64,000 nucleotides of DNA from Arthrobacter sp. OAP107 (GCF_040546765.1 NZ_JBEPOK010000001.1:1178001-1242000), one strand, 5' to 3'; positions 37,188 to 46,806 are shown, counted from the stretch's first letter. Notes: generated by a model from the letters alone, not told the origin. Numbers and translations: made by a program.

Positions 37188-38918
37188 TCAGGACTCGGGC
37201 GTCCCTTCGGCCGGCAGCGTGAGGGTGAATGTGGTGCCCGCGCCGGGCTTGCTGTCGCAGGAGATGGCACCGCCGTGCCGCTCCACGATGGTCTTGGTGA
37301 TGGACAGGCCCAGCCCTACGCCTGGAATGGCCGCCTGGCGTGCGGCCTGGGTGCGGAAGAAGCGGGTAAAGATGCGCGATGTTTCCTCTTCGCTGATGCC
37401 CATGCCCGTGTCCTGGACCTTCAGCTGAACCCACGAGTCACTGCGCCGCGCACTCACGGTGACTTTGCCGCCGTCGGGAGAGTATTTGATGGCATTGGAC
37501 ACCAGATTGTCCAGAGCCTGGCCGATGCGGAGTGGGTCGGCGTGCGCCCATAAGGGCGCCGGCACGTCGGTGGTGAGGGAGACGTGGCTCGCGTCCGCCT
37601 GGGCCTGTACCGAGCCGATGCTGTTCTCGATCAGGCCCGCGAGGTCGGTCCGGCGGGGATGCACGGCCAAGACGGCAGATGCCGAGACCAGAAGCTCGGA
37701 GACGAGGGACAGCAGCCGCTCGGCATTGCGCTGCACCACTTCCAGCCGGTGCACGGAGTCGGGGGACAGACCGTCCGCTTCATCCAGCACCAGGTCCACA
37801 TTGCCCAGGACTGACATCAGGGGACTGCGGAACTCGTGGGAGACGTTGGAAATCAGCTCTTCCTTGGCGGAGAGTGCCTCGACCAAGCCCGTGACATCGG
37901 TATAGACGATGACCGCCCCACTGAACCCGCCGTCGTCGTTCTTAATAATCCGCGCAGCGGTGGAGACGGCCCTTTGCGTTGATCCCTCGCCCAGCCACAC
38001 CAGATAGTCGGCGAAAGTCTCGCCGGCAATGGCCCGGCGGATGGGACGCTTGTCGAGCGGCAGCGGGGTCACCCGGTCCCGGCCGAACATGAGCTGCTCC
38101 GCTTCCAGCGGCTGCTCCATGCCGGCGGGCGCCGCGGCCTGCCTGAAGGTTTTCTGCTGGTCGTTGACCAGCACCTTCTGGCCGTCGGCGTCCACGGCCA
38201 CAATCCCGACGTCGGTAGTGTCCAGGATGGTCTTCAGCAGCCGTTCGCGGTCCTTGCTCTCCACAAGCAGTTCGCGGAGTTCGGCGTCCTTCTTTTCCAG
38301 TCGCTGGCGCTGCAGGCGCACATTGGCGCTGGCGAACCGAATGGCCACCGAGACGGCCAACATCATAAGCGGCAGCAAAATTGCCGTGGCAATGTCCGAA
38401 GGTGAAATCTTGGGAAACTTTTGCACCAGCGTGGGAATGCCGATGAGGACGGTACCGAAAAAGCTCAGGAATATGGTGGTGCGCGGATAGTTGTCGGAGC
38501 TGGAAAGCCAGATCACCGGGAAAATCGCCAGAACTCCGAGTCCGGCCACCGCTGGAACCGCGCCGTTGCGTGCCAGCCCGATGACCACCATGTCGAGGAT
38601 CGGAATTACCAGGTAGGCGTTGGGCGGCAGCCGTTCCCAGGGAACCAGAAAGCACCCGAGAAACGTGGCAACCATCATGACGATGGCCGCGATAAAGACC
38701 GGACTCTCGATCAGCGTGGGCCACACCGCCGGCGCCGCGATCGCCAACGCAGCAAGAATAAGGGTTACCGGGAGTTGGCAGAGCGCTACCTGGACGCGGG
38801 GCTGCAGCCGGCGGAAGAATCGGTCCGTGTCGTGGACCAGCACCTGCTCACCCAATGCGGCTGCGCCCGGTACTCGCCTGCACTTCCGAATTCCGGGGCC
38901 CCTCGACGTTAAATGCAC
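37188..38918 (-). CDS. Membrane sensor histidine kinase with PAS domain
   Basis: About 576 residues. Residues 45-195 hold five or six membrane segments. A PAS domain follows at about 225-345 (ILDTTDVGIVAVDADG to VIVYTDVTGL). The HisKA motif NVSHEFRSPLMSVLG has H361. The ATPase domain has N box NLVSNAIKYS, G1 VQDTGMGI and G2 GVGLGLSITKTIVERHGG. It should phosphorylate a response regulator; the regulator divergently encoded at 39108 is the natural partner. The GTG start at 38918 is the longest option and lacks a good ribosome binding site; a start a few codons inside is possible. Confidence 0.92.
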   Translation of the reverse strand: MHLTSRGPGIRKCRRVPGAAALGEQVLVHDTDRFFRRLQPRVQVALCQLPVTLILAALAIAAPAVWPTLIESPVFIAAIVMMVATFLGCFLVPWERLPPNAYLVIPILDMVVIGLARNGAVPAVAGLGVLAIFPVIWLSSSDNYPRTTIFLSFFGTVLIGIPTLVQKFPKISPSDIATAILLPLMMLAVSVAIRFASANVRLQRQRLEKKDAELRELLVESKDRERLLKTILDTTDVGIVAVDADGQKVLVNDQQKTFRQAAAPAGMEQPLEAEQLMFGRDRVTPLPLDKRPIRRAIAGETFADYLVWLGEGSTQRAVSTAARIIKNDDGGFSGAVIVYTDVTGLVEALSAKEELISNVSHEFRSPLMSVLGNVDLVLDEADGLSPDSVHRLEVVQRNAERLLSLVSELLVSASAVLAVHPRRTDLAGLIENSIGSVQAQADASHVSLTTDVPAPLWAHADPLRIGQALDNLVSNAIKYSPDGGKVTVSARRSDSWVQLKVQDTGMGISEEETSRIFTRFFRTQAARQAAIPGVGLGLSITKTIVERHGGAISCDSKPGAGTTFTLTLPAEGTPES

Positions 38919-39107
38919 ACATGAAGCCCATTATGCACATCTATAGTTCGGTATTTGGAGGGTTTGGCACTACTGACCGGTGTGCGTCCAAAAGATATGG
39001 TCAATTTTGGCTCTTTGGACACTTCTACGTTGTACCGTAGGTAATCTGGTAACGCTTACCGCATTGCGCTGGGCTGTGCGGTGGTTATACCTGGATATGA
39101 GGTTGTG

Positions 39108-39887
39108 GTGGGCGATCTTGGTGTTGCCGTGGTTATCGAGGATGATGTGGACGTCCGGAATCTCCTCGACGCGGTTTTGCAGCAGGCTGGTTTTGAGGTG
39201 CACTCCGCAGGGACCGGCCGTGACGGGGTTGATGTGGCCAGGCAGCGCCAGGCAAACGTAATAACTCTCGACGTCGGCCTGCCGGATATCGACGGGTTCG
39301 AAGTCCTTCGCCGCATTCGCCAGTTCAGCGACGCCTACATCGTGATGCTCACCGGCCGTGACGAAGAGCTGGACACCATCACCGCACTTCAGGGCGGCGC
39401 GGACGACTACATCGTCAAGCCGTTCAGGCCGCGTGAACTGCGTGCCCGCATCTCGGCCATGCTGCGCCGGCCTCGGGTCGCCGGTGAGGCTCCCGCTTCA
39501 GCAGCTGCGGAGGCCGGGTCCTCTGGTGCCGCCGCCACCGCCTCGCGCCGGGGGACCGTGCTGCAGCACAACGGGCTGGCACTCGACACCGAAACCCGGA
39601 CCGTGGCACTCCGAGGCACGCCCCTGGGGCTGACCCGCAGCGAATTCGACCTGCTGCACGAGCTGCTGAGGGGAACCGGCGCGGTGCGTACCCGGGCCGA
39701 CCTGGTGCGCGTAGTGCGTGGGGAGTTTTACCGCGAGGACACCTATATCAGCGAAGCGGACGAGCGGGCCGTTGAAGTCCACATCGGCAACCTGCGCCGC
39801 AAGCTCCGGGAGGATCCGCAGGATCCGCGTTGGCTCGTCACCGTGCGTGGGGTGGGCTACCGGCTGGCGCCCAAGCGGGCGGAGTAG
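39108..39887 (+). CDS. OmpR/PhoB-family response regulator
   Basis: 259 residues from GTG 39108, chosen for GAGG (39099-39102) 5 nt upstream; the frame is open to 39081. Receiver: acidic EDDVD, D55 in VITLDVGLPD, K104 in DDYIVKPF. A Ala/Ser-rich linker (about 125-150) leads to a winged helix with LTRSEFDLLHELLRG and VEVHIGNLRRKLRED, ending VRGVGYRLAPKRAE. Divergent from the histidine kinase at 37188-38918, its likely partner. Very similar to the regulator at 33764, so one arose by duplication. Downstream are the Hpt-like gene and the Tad loci, which may be targets; that is inference. Confidence 0.92.
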   Translation: MGDLGVAVVIEDDVDVRNLLDAVLQQAGFEVHSAGTGRDGVDVARQRQANVITLDVGLPDIDGFEVLRRIRQFSDAYIVMLTGRDEELDTITALQGGADDYIVKPFRPRELRARISAMLRRPRVAGEAPASAAAEAGSSGAAATASRRGTVLQHNGLALDTETRTVALRGTPLGLTRSEFDLLHELLRGTGAVRTRADLVRVVRGEFYREDTYISEADERAVEVHIGNLRRKLREDPQDPRWLVTVRGVGYRLAPKRAE

Positions 39888-39953
39888 GGCCTAATAGGTA
39901 ACGGTCGACGGCGGGTAGCCGGCTGAGTTGCGGCCGGCGGCTTTGCGTGCGGC

Positions 39954-40415
39954 TCAGGCCTCCGGCGGGAGGTAGCCCTGCTTCAGGCCGCAGACGGTTT
40001 GTTCGCCGGTGAGCGCCACGAATGGCAGCAGCCGGCGTACAGCGGACAGGTCTCCGCTCTTGACGAGGCGTTCCAGGTTCACCGCCAGTTGGGCCAGCCG
40101 TGCGGCGCCCACCATCATGGCGGAGTTCTTCAGGCTTAGGACGGCGTCCATGGCGGCCTCGGCGTCATCGCCCTCGACCGACGCCTCAAGGTATGTCCGG
40201 CGCTTGTCCCAGATCTTGATGTAGTCCCGAGCGAAGTTGTGCGCCACGCCGGTATTGCCCATGTCTTCTTCAAGCTCGTGAAGTACGTCTAGGTCCAGGA
40301 CGGGCAAAGCGGCACTCTCCGATTCGTTGTGAGCCATGCCATCAGGGCGGCCAGACGCCGGGACGCAGACGCCGCTGGCGCTGCTGTCGGCTGTGCCGGA
40401 ACCTGAATTGGACAT
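39954..40415 (-). CDS. Hpt-like protein lacking the phosphorylated histidine
   Basis: 153 residues. Residues 40-150 fit the four-helix Hpt bundle that relays phosphate in phosphorelays. The canonical HxLKGSS...G motif reads LSLKNSAMMVG, so the His is replaced by L93 and the Gly after Lys by N97. Another His (H59, in VAHNFARDY) exists, but in the wrong helix position. It should not carry phosphate in the usual way and may act as an inhibitor or scaffold. Residues 1-35 are a variable Ser/Gly-rich part; ATG at 40337 is an alternative start. It converges with the regulator at 39108 and precedes, on the same strand as the Tad genes, nothing further. Confidence 0.65.
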   Translation of the reverse strand: MSNSGSGTADSSASGVCVPASGRPDGMAHNESESAALPVLDLDVLHELEEDMGNTGVAHNFARDYIKIWDKRRTYLEASVEGDDAEAAMDAVLSLKNSAMMVGAARLAQLAVNLERLVKSGDLSAVRRLLPFVALTGEQTVCGLKQGYLPPEA

Positions 40416-40580
40416 GACTTAAGGCTACTTTCTGAGGTTGGGAAAACCCTGATTGACCTTGGATCTTGTGGAAACCCTGCGGGTACCTTGTGGTGGGGGC
40501 CGCCATCTACTTCGTCGACGGAAGGAGGGCAGCAGTCTGTTGGGAGGGTCCCGCCGCTGGACAGGGCTATCAGTGTGGCA

Positions 40581-41462
40581 CTATTTTCCCAGTGTTTCCA
40601 TCACGTTGATGGCGGCCGGGCCCAGAAGTGCAATGAATAGTACCGGCATAATGCAGACCATCAGCGGAAAGAGGACTTTGACGGGAATCTGCATCGCTTT
40701 TTCCTCGGCCCTTTGCCTGCGCTTGAGTCGCATCTCACTGGCTTGTGTTCGTAGTACGCCGGAGATGGAGATGCCATACTTGTCCGCCTGTACGATCGCG
40801 CTCACAAACCGTCTAAGATCCGGAGCGCTGGTTCGCTCGTTCATCGCTGCGTACGCCTCACGGCGCGACATTCCGAGCTGCATGTCCTGCAGAGTCCGGA
40901 CGAACTCAGCCGCCAATGGTCCTCGACCGTTTTGGCCGGTACGCGCCATCGCTGCGTCGAATCCGAGGCCCGCCTCGACAGCGATAGTCATTTGATCCAG
41001 GGTATCCGGAAGTTCCAGCGTGATGGCGTTCTGCCTCTCGGTTCCCTTACTGTGGATCAGAAGATCGGGTACGAAGTAGGCGACGACAGTCACGAACAGT
41101 GCCAGCAGGGCAGTCTTGGCGCCGGGTGCACTGTTGAAATAGAGCATTCCGAGGAAACCGGCAGACACTCCGAGAACAATCTTGGCGGCCACTAGCCGTT
41201 TAAGCGGCCACGCGGCCGGCCTGCCAGCCAGAGCGAGTCGATGGTCGAGCCCGGAGATTAACCTGCCGGGCGTAAAGCGGCTGGCAAGGGTTTCAAGTCG
41301 TTGAGCCTTTGGCTTTTGCTGCTTTTTCTCGGCGGTTAGTCCGCGGGAGAGGTTCTCCTGGATGATGCGGTGTCCGGGTTGTCTATTTCCCTGAACGGAC
41401 CAGGCCAGCAGGAGGATCGCCGTCGCGATGGCAAAAATTCCACCCAATGCTACTGGCGACAT
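40581..41462 (-). CDS. tadC: Tad pilus inner-membrane platform protein TadC (locus 1)
   Basis: About 293 residues from ATG 41462, where the hydrophobic N-terminal segment starts (SPVALGGIFAIATAILLLAW). A type II secretion F domain lies at about 130-250: LPDTLDQMTIAVEAGLGFDA, GPLAAEFVRTLQDMQLGMSR and IPVKVLFPLMVCIMPVLFIA. With TadB it forms the platform on which the ATPase drives pilus assembly. Last gene of locus 1 and the counterpart of 47806-48693. Separated from tadB by 31 bases. Confidence 0.92.
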   Translation of the reverse strand: MSPVALGGIFAIATAILLLAWSVQGNRQPGHRIIQENLSRGLTAEKKQQKPKAQRLETLASRFTPGRLISGLDHRLALAGRPAAWPLKRLVAAKIVLGVSAGFLGMLYFNSAPGAKTALLALFVTVVAYFVPDLLIHSKGTERQNAITLELPDTLDQMTIAVEAGLGFDAAMARTGQNGRGPLAAEFVRTLQDMQLGMSRREAYAAMNERTSAPDLRRFVSAIVQADKYGISISGVLRTQASEMRLKRRQRAEEKAMQIPVKVLFPLMVCIMPVLFIALLGPAAINVMETLGK

Positions 41463-41493
41463 TCCACGTCCTTTCGTATTGCTTCGATTCGCA

Positions 41494-42447
41494 CTAAAAC
41501 TTAAAACTGACAACCTTGCGAAGCCACAGGGCTCCAAGCGTCAACAGGACGGCGGAAACTCCCATTAGCACCAGACCGATCGGGGTTTCAACGAACGGGT
41601 TCATATAACCGGGGCTGATGACCAGGAGGATACCTCCGAGTCCGAACGGCAGGACCATCAATACAATTGCCGAGATTTTTCCTTCTGCGCTCAATGCCTT
41701 GACCTGCCGGCGGATCTGGTTGCGTTCACGAATGGTGTGTCCCACCTGGTCTAAGACATCCGCCAGGTTTCCTCCTACCTCCCGGTGGATGGCCATAGCT
41801 TGCGCCACCCAGGAGAAATCCTCGGACTGTGTCCGCGTGGCCGTGTCCTCAAGAGCCTCGCCTAGGTCGCGGCCCAGCCTCGTCTCATTGATGATCCGAG
41901 TGAACTCCTCAGATGTGGGAGACTCCGACTCGCCCGACACGGCGTCAATTGCCCTCAGGAGGCTGTGGCCCGCGCGAAGGCCACCGGCCAGCAATTGAAG
42001 GGTGTCGTCCAGTTGGTCGGCAAACTGTTTTCGTCGTCTCGAGGCCAAAAGGCGGAGCCCGAACCGCGCGGCGAAGGGAGCAGTAAGCGCGAGGACGATA
42101 GAGAAGAACGCTCCACCGATGACCAAGCCAACGCCGGCCGCTAACACGGATGCCACAACGACGAGCAAAACGAACTCAGCGGGACGGAACTTCAGCCCGG
42201 CTGCCTCAAGCGCGCCAGCGACTCCTGCCGTGCGGTTGCGGCGTTTGAGCACCCCCTCGATGAAGCCCGTAACCCGGACTGTTAGAAGGCTGAGCTCGGC
42301 CGAGGAGGCCGAGTTTGAAGCCGTATCTCGATTAATGGAGTTCTTCGTAGGGCGTGGCGCAAGTGCGAAGAACCCCGAGACGGCCAGCCCCGTATAACAA
42401 AGCAGGCATCCAATGACAAGGATGACAGGAGATGGCTCGGCATTCAT
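41494..42447 (-). CDS. tadB: Tad pilus platform protein TadB (locus 1)
   Basis: 317 residues with an N-terminal membrane segment, two more near residues 90-130 and two at the C terminus. The F domain shows DQLDDTLQLLAGGLRAGHSL, INETRLGRDLGEALEDTATR and the QAMAIHREVGGNLADVLD motif. Its start codon overlaps the tadA stop by one base (TGATG), so translation is coupled. Counterpart of 48698-49645. Confidence 0.92.
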   Translation of the reverse strand: MNAEPSPVILVIGCLLCYTGLAVSGFFALAPRPTKNSINRDTASNSASSAELSLLTVRVTGFIEGVLKRRNRTAGVAGALEAAGLKFRPAEFVLLVVVASVLAAGVGLVIGGAFFSIVLALTAPFAARFGLRLLASRRRKQFADQLDDTLQLLAGGLRAGHSLLRAIDAVSGESESPTSEEFTRIINETRLGRDLGEALEDTATRTQSEDFSWVAQAMAIHREVGGNLADVLDQVGHTIRERNQIRRQVKALSAEGKISAIVLMVLPFGLGGILLVISPGYMNPFVETPIGLVLMGVSAVLLTLGALWLRKVVSFKF

Positions 42448-43943
42448 CAGGCACTCTTCCTAGCTGGCGCAGCGCCAAAAACGCCGGGGGAGAGCTGGAT
42501 CCCCAGTTCGTTGAACCGGTCAGTAAACTTGGGCCGGACTCCTGTGGGCACGGGCTTACCCAGAAAACGGCCATTGGGGTCGATGCCCGCGGAGTAGTCA
42601 AAAACGAAAGCATCCTGCAGTGTGACCACTTCCCCCTCCATGCCTTGGACCTCAGTTACGTGTGTTACCCGACGGGTGCCGTCCCGCAGCCGCGTGAGCT
42701 GCACGATCACATCGACAGCGGAGGCAATCTGCTCACGCACGGCGCGCAACGGGAGGTCCATCCCCGCCATCAGCACAAGCGTCTCGAGCCTGGAGATGGC
42801 GTCCCGTGGCGAGTTCGAGTGGACAGTAGACAGGGAGCCGTCGTGGCCGGTGTTCATCGCCTGAAGCATGTCCAGAGTCTCGCCACCACGGACCTCGCCC
42901 ACAACGATGCGGTCAGGCCTCATCCGCAGGGAATTCCGTACGAGGTCCCGAATGGTGATTTCGCCCTTGCCCTCGATGTTGGACGGCCTGCTTTCCAGAC
43001 GCACCACATGGTCCTGCTGTAGCTGTAGCTCAACCGCATCTTCGATGGTAACGATGCGTTCGCCTTCAGGGATGAACGAGGACAGGACATTGAGAAGGGT
43101 GGTCTTTCCGGTACCAGTCCCTCCTGACACGATGATGTTCAGCCGGGCCTTAACGCAGGCATCAAGAAGTTCAGCCATTTCGGGGGAAAGCGTGCCGAAC
43201 CCGATAAGATCCCGGACCTGGAAAGGATCAGTGGCGAATTTGCGGATAGTTAGCGACGATCCGTTGACTGCGAGCGGTGGGATGATCGCGTTGACCCTAG
43301 ACCCGTCTGCGAGGCGGGCATCCACCAGCGGCGAGGATTCGTCGATGCGTCTGCCGACGCGGGCAACGATTCGTTCAATGACCTTGCGCAGGTGTTCCTC
43401 GGAGGCGAATCTGACGCCGCTGCGGGTCAGCTTTCCCTTGTGCTCCACGTAGATCATGTCGGGCCCGTTGACCATGATTTCGGTAATGTCCTCGTCATCT
43501 AGCAGTCGCTGGAGCGGGCCGTATCCGAGCACGTCATCGCTCACTCCGCGGATCAGCCGCTGGCGTTCCTCCTTGGTGAGAGGAACCTCCTCCTCCTCGA
43601 CGACCTGGACCAACTCTTCCTGAACAAGCGAGTGAAGCTGTTCCTCGGTGAGTGAGGCGTCAAGAAGACGTGTCCCCAGTCGTTCAAAGAGGATGCCCCC
43701 AGCTCGGTCCTTAAGCTTAGCGAGGGCGTCATGTGCCGGCGCAACGGCAGCAGGTGTCTTCAACTGCCGGGAAGGCTTCTCCGCGGGGAGCGCCGCTGGC
43801 ACGCCGGAATCCGCAATCACAGTTACTCCGCTGTCCAGAGTGTGCGAACGGGCGTCGGAAGTGCCGCCTGGGCCTTTACGGGCCGGGTCTGCCGCCACAA
43901 CCGATTGCCCTCGGGCGGCCTCAAGGCGCTTAGTCAGGTTCAT
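42447..43943 (-). CDS. tadA: Tad secretion ATPase TadA / CpaF (locus 1)
   Basis: 498 residues, a hexameric type II/IV secretion ATPase. Walker A is GGTGTGKTTLLN with K280; the Asp box is VTIEDAVELQL near 300; Walker B is RIVVGEVRGGE, and the His box lies in MNTGHDGSLSTVHSN. The N-terminal 70 residues are variable and Ala/Pro-rich; residues 70-160 form the usual helical region with DVLGYGPLQRLLDDEDITEI. It powers pilin assembly at the membrane. The start overlaps tadZ by 4 bases. Confidence 0.95.
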   Translation of the reverse strand: MNLTKRLEAARGQSVVAADPARKGPGGTSDARSHTLDSGVTVIADSGVPAALPAEKPSRQLKTPAAVAPAHDALAKLKDRAGGILFERLGTRLLDASLTEEQLHSLVQEELVQVVEEEEVPLTKEERQRLIRGVSDDVLGYGPLQRLLDDEDITEIMVNGPDMIYVEHKGKLTRSGVRFASEEHLRKVIERIVARVGRRIDESSPLVDARLADGSRVNAIIPPLAVNGSSLTIRKFATDPFQVRDLIGFGTLSPEMAELLDACVKARLNIIVSGGTGTGKTTLLNVLSSFIPEGERIVTIEDAVELQLQQDHVVRLESRPSNIEGKGEITIRDLVRNSLRMRPDRIVVGEVRGGETLDMLQAMNTGHDGSLSTVHSNSPRDAISRLETLVLMAGMDLPLRAVREQIASAVDVIVQLTRLRDGTRRVTHVTEVQGMEGEVVTLQDAFVFDYSAGIDPNGRFLGKPVPTGVRPKFTDRFNELGIQLSPGVFGAAPARKSA

Positions 43944-45148
43944 GGAGTTCCAATCCGGTGTCGTGCACCACGCTTGCGGGTTGGTGTAGGTGTCGGTGCA
44001 AACCGCCCCACTAATTTCCGCAGGGCCTTGCTAGCGGGGTCGCGGCCATTGGTGGACAGCAAAGGCGCGCCCTGATTAACGGATAGCCTCACCGTCCGCG
44101 ATGCGGGAACAACGACATCGACGGCGAGGCCAAGAGTCGTTTCCACATCCCGCAGTGACAGCCCGTCGCGGGGATCGGCCGCGTTCAGCACCAGGTGGCG
44201 TTTGGTGGCCGCCATGTCCAGTTCGCGAAGGACATCCAACTCCTTGCGCATGCCCCGCACGCCGGGAACGTCCATGCTGCTGACCATGACAAGATCCGTT
44301 GCTTTATCGAGAGCTGCGAGGGTGTGTTCAGAAAGACCCGGGGAGGTATCGATCACGACGAATCGGTAAAGGCCCGCGAGCTGATCTACCAGATGGGCGA
44401 CCTGGTCCCCGGTCACCTGATCGGCCATGGCCGGCGACTCCGGAGCACACAGCGCGTACAGCCCGCTCGAATGGGCACTGAGAAACGATTTAAGCACCAT
44501 AGTGTCGCGCCCTGCTGGTCCTTGGACAGCGTCTGTCACCCAGTGCTCGGGCGATATCGTCAGGGCGCTGGCAATGTCACCGAACTGGAGATCCAGGTCG
44601 AGGAGCACTGTGCCGTGGGGTGCGGCTCCCGCCAGGCCGACGGCGAGGTTGCTGGCCACAGTGGTCTTTCCAGCGCCGCCCTTCGGCGAAATCACCGCAA
44701 TCACTCGCCCCCTGCTACCGCTGGCAGAATCGTCACCAGGGAACCCTGCAGCCCGTCGCCTGATGGAGGCACTCCGCGTGGCCCTGTGGAGCAGAGCGCT
44801 AACGCTGCTGACATCTGAATCGGGCTCGGCAACATCTCGAATGCCGGCGCGCATTGCAGAGACTACCAGCTCCGGAGTAGGTGGTGCAACAAGCAGGACG
44901 GACACTTCAGGCCGCTGGATTTCGAAGTCGCTCGCAAGGCGAAGTGCGTCGTCCAGCGGGACCCCGGGGCCGAGCACAACAACGTCAAGTAGTTCGGGGT
45001 CGGGAAGCTGGTTCAGCAGTTCCACCGGCTCGCCAGGAAAAGCCTCTCCGGTCCACGAATGCACTTCCCCTTCGAGAACGCCGGTGGCCGCTGCCCTCAA
45101 GCGTTCGTGGTAAGCGGGCACGGTTGTAACTACTGCGTAGCGGCTCAC
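43940..45148 (-). CDS. tadZ: Tad localisation ATPase TadZ / CpaE (locus 1)
   Basis: 402 residues. Residues 1-125 look like a receiver fold in which the phosphorylated Asp is lost (VVVLGPGVP), as usual for TadZ. From 148 a MinD/ParA-type ATPase begins, with the deviant Walker A SPKGGAGKTTVASNLAVG (156-163 core), then VLLDLDLQFGDIAS and VIDTSPGLSE. It places the pilus machine in the cell. Coupled by 4-base overlaps to cpaB and tadA. Counterpart of 51129-52334. Confidence 0.9.
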   Translation of the reverse strand: MSRYAVVTTVPAYHERLRAAATGVLEGEVHSWTGEAFPGEPVELLNQLPDPELLDVVVLGPGVPLDDALRLASDFEIQRPEVSVLLVAPPTPELVVSAMRAGIRDVAEPDSDVSSVSALLHRATRSASIRRRAAGFPGDDSASGSRGRVIAVISPKGGAGKTTVASNLAVGLAGAAPHGTVLLDLDLQFGDIASALTISPEHWVTDAVQGPAGRDTMVLKSFLSAHSSGLYALCAPESPAMADQVTGDQVAHLVDQLAGLYRFVVIDTSPGLSEHTLAALDKATDLVMVSSMDVPGVRGMRKELDVLRELDMAATKRHLVLNAADPRDGLSLRDVETTLGLAVDVVVPASRTVRLSVNQGAPLLSTNGRDPASKALRKLVGRFAPTPTPTRKRGARHRIGTP

Positions 45149-45879
45149 TTGAACAGGTCCTTGGCGGTCAGCTGTCGGGTTCCGGTCTCCGACGCGGTGG
45201 AAGGCTCCTTTGACAGCCAGATTGTGCCGAATTCCTGAGCAAATACGACCTTCTCGGCGTCCGCACCGGTGCGGGCCAGAGTAACGATGACGCTCCCTGA
45301 CGGCACAGGGGCAGCCGTTGGGGAAGCTGTGGCGTCCGCCTTTGTGGGCACGGCGAGCCCTTGGACGCCGGTCACAAGTACCTTGTGGAAGATGAGATGG
45401 GTGACCGGCACGCCCGAGTCTCCGGGCTTCAGTGACATGAAAATTCCTACGGTGTCACCGGGCTGGAGCTGACCGCCGACGATGCGCTGCGGCTCCAGCT
45501 GGACGGAAATTTCCTGCATTCCTTTCGGAACGGTGACCGCTTCTTCACCCTTGATCGCCGCCGGGTCCAGGAAACGCGATTTGATGAGTTGCTCGCCGGC
45601 AACCAGCTCTACAGTAGTGACCTGGTCACCCAGCTCCGCGAGCGAGGTGACAGCATCCTTTGGCCTTACCTTTGCCGGTACGGACTGCCGGCCGACGGAA
45701 TCAGCCAACGACTTGGCTGGGGTCCCGGCCGGAACTCCCTTGTTCACTACTAGCACTTCGACAGTCTGTGTTCCTGCGAGGGCCCGTTGGTCCGCCCCGG
45801 CGACGTACGAGAGGAGAAGGACCGTACCGACCGTCGCCAGGAGAACCGCGACGACACCCGCGATGATTCGGCTTTTCAC
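45145..45879 (-). CDS. cpaB: Tad pilus assembly protein CpaB / RcpC-like (locus 1)
   Basis: 244 residues. One N-terminal membrane segment (SRIIAGVVAVLLATVGTVLL), then an SAF domain at about 45-110 with VVNKGVPAGTPAKSLADSV and VELVAGEQLIKSRFL, then the RcpC part with GDTVGIFMSLKPGDSG. Outside the membrane; in Gram-negative systems it joins the secretin, which is absent in this Gram-positive. Lies 12 bases from the tadG-like gene. Confidence 0.88.
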   Translation of the reverse strand: MKSRIIAGVVAVLLATVGTVLLLSYVAGADQRALAGTQTVEVLVVNKGVPAGTPAKSLADSVGRQSVPAKVRPKDAVTSLAELGDQVTTVELVAGEQLIKSRFLDPAAIKGEEAVTVPKGMQEISVQLEPQRIVGGQLQPGDTVGIFMSLKPGDSGVPVTHLIFHKVLVTGVQGLAVPTKADATASPTAAPVPSGSVIVTLARTGADAEKVVFAQEFGTIWLSKEPSTASETGTRQLTAKDLFK

Positions 45880-45891
45880 GGTAAGTGGCTC

Positions 45892-46806
45892 CTATTGACT
45901 GAGGCTGACGAAAAAAGCATTAAGGGCGGGACCGCCCAGCTCCTCGACGCCGAACGACTGCAGGTCTTGAAGAGAGACCAAAGTAATGAACCTTCCCTTG
46001 ACGCCGGTGCAGTTGTTGCAGTCAGGTGGCTGGTTGAGCTGGTGACTCGGCCAACTGTGGGCCGTCACCCGGAAGGCAGCGAAGCCGTGGATGACATACG
46101 TGACGTTGTTGCCTTGGCCGGATTTCTGGTCATATACGGGCAGCAGGATGGTGGTGCCATCTATATTGCAGTTTTGCGGCCCGCTCTTACCTGGTGCGCC
46201 GCCGAGGATGGTTTGGTCAATGTCCACGCTCGCCCTGCAGTTCTTCTTCCCGTCTTCATCCAGCCATCCGAAGGCGCCGGGGAGTCTCGTGCCAGCGGCT
46301 CCAATGCAAGCGGACGCGCTAGTGATCCAGATTTCGGTGTTTGTCGGAGTCTGATTAAACAGGCACGTGGGCGCGGTGAAGGGAAAAACAGTGGCTTTGG
46401 ACGGGCTGCCCCACGATGCCTTCGCGCTGGCGACGACACGGGTGGAATCGATTCCTAGGATTGGGGCAAACCAGTGCCGCACAGCCGTGCCGCCGTCACG
46501 GGTCACCGTGCTGGTTTGGACAGTCACGGTGTTGCCCGCAATGACAGGTGCAGCGGCCGAACGGGAATCGTTCGCGTTGGCGTTTGCTAGTGTCCGAGCG
46601 GTGGCTACGTAGTCACCACACTGGGCGGTGGCGCAGTCCTGTGCAATGGCCAAGGCTGCTGCGTCAGCTCCACTTTGCAGCTGCGCGCGCTCGGCATAGA
46701 GCATGCCGATGTCCACAACGATGGCCGACATTCCGAGTAGAACGACCATGAGCAGGGCGGTCATGACGGCAACCGCGCCGTCTTCATGGCCGGTCATCCG
46801 CCGCAT
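45892..46806 (-). CDS. TadG-like pseudopilin (locus 1)
   Basis: 304 residues. The N-terminal DGAVAVMTALLMVVLLGMSA, a membrane segment after a Gly that could be cut by prepilin peptidase, and YAERAQLQSGADAAALA are the Tad/TadG N-terminal signature. The outer part has six or more Cys that could pair (CLFNQ, SACIG, KNCRAS, QNCNI, CNNCTG). Its start lies 13 bases inside the tadE gene, exactly as in locus 2. A minor pilin or surface tip component is plausible. Confidence 0.85.
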   Translation of the reverse strand: MRRMTGHEDGAVAVMTALLMVVLLGMSAIVVDIGMLYAERAQLQSGADAAALAIAQDCATAQCGDYVATARTLANANANDSRSAAAPVIAGNTVTVQTSTVTRDGGTAVRHWFAPILGIDSTRVVASAKASWGSPSKATVFPFTAPTCLFNQTPTNTEIWITSASACIGAAGTRLPGAFGWLDEDGKKNCRASVDIDQTILGGAPGKSGPQNCNIDGTTILLPVYDQKSGQGNNVTYVIHGFAAFRVTAHSWPSHQLNQPPDCNNCTGVKGRFITLVSLQDLQSFGVEELGGPALNAFFVSLSQ

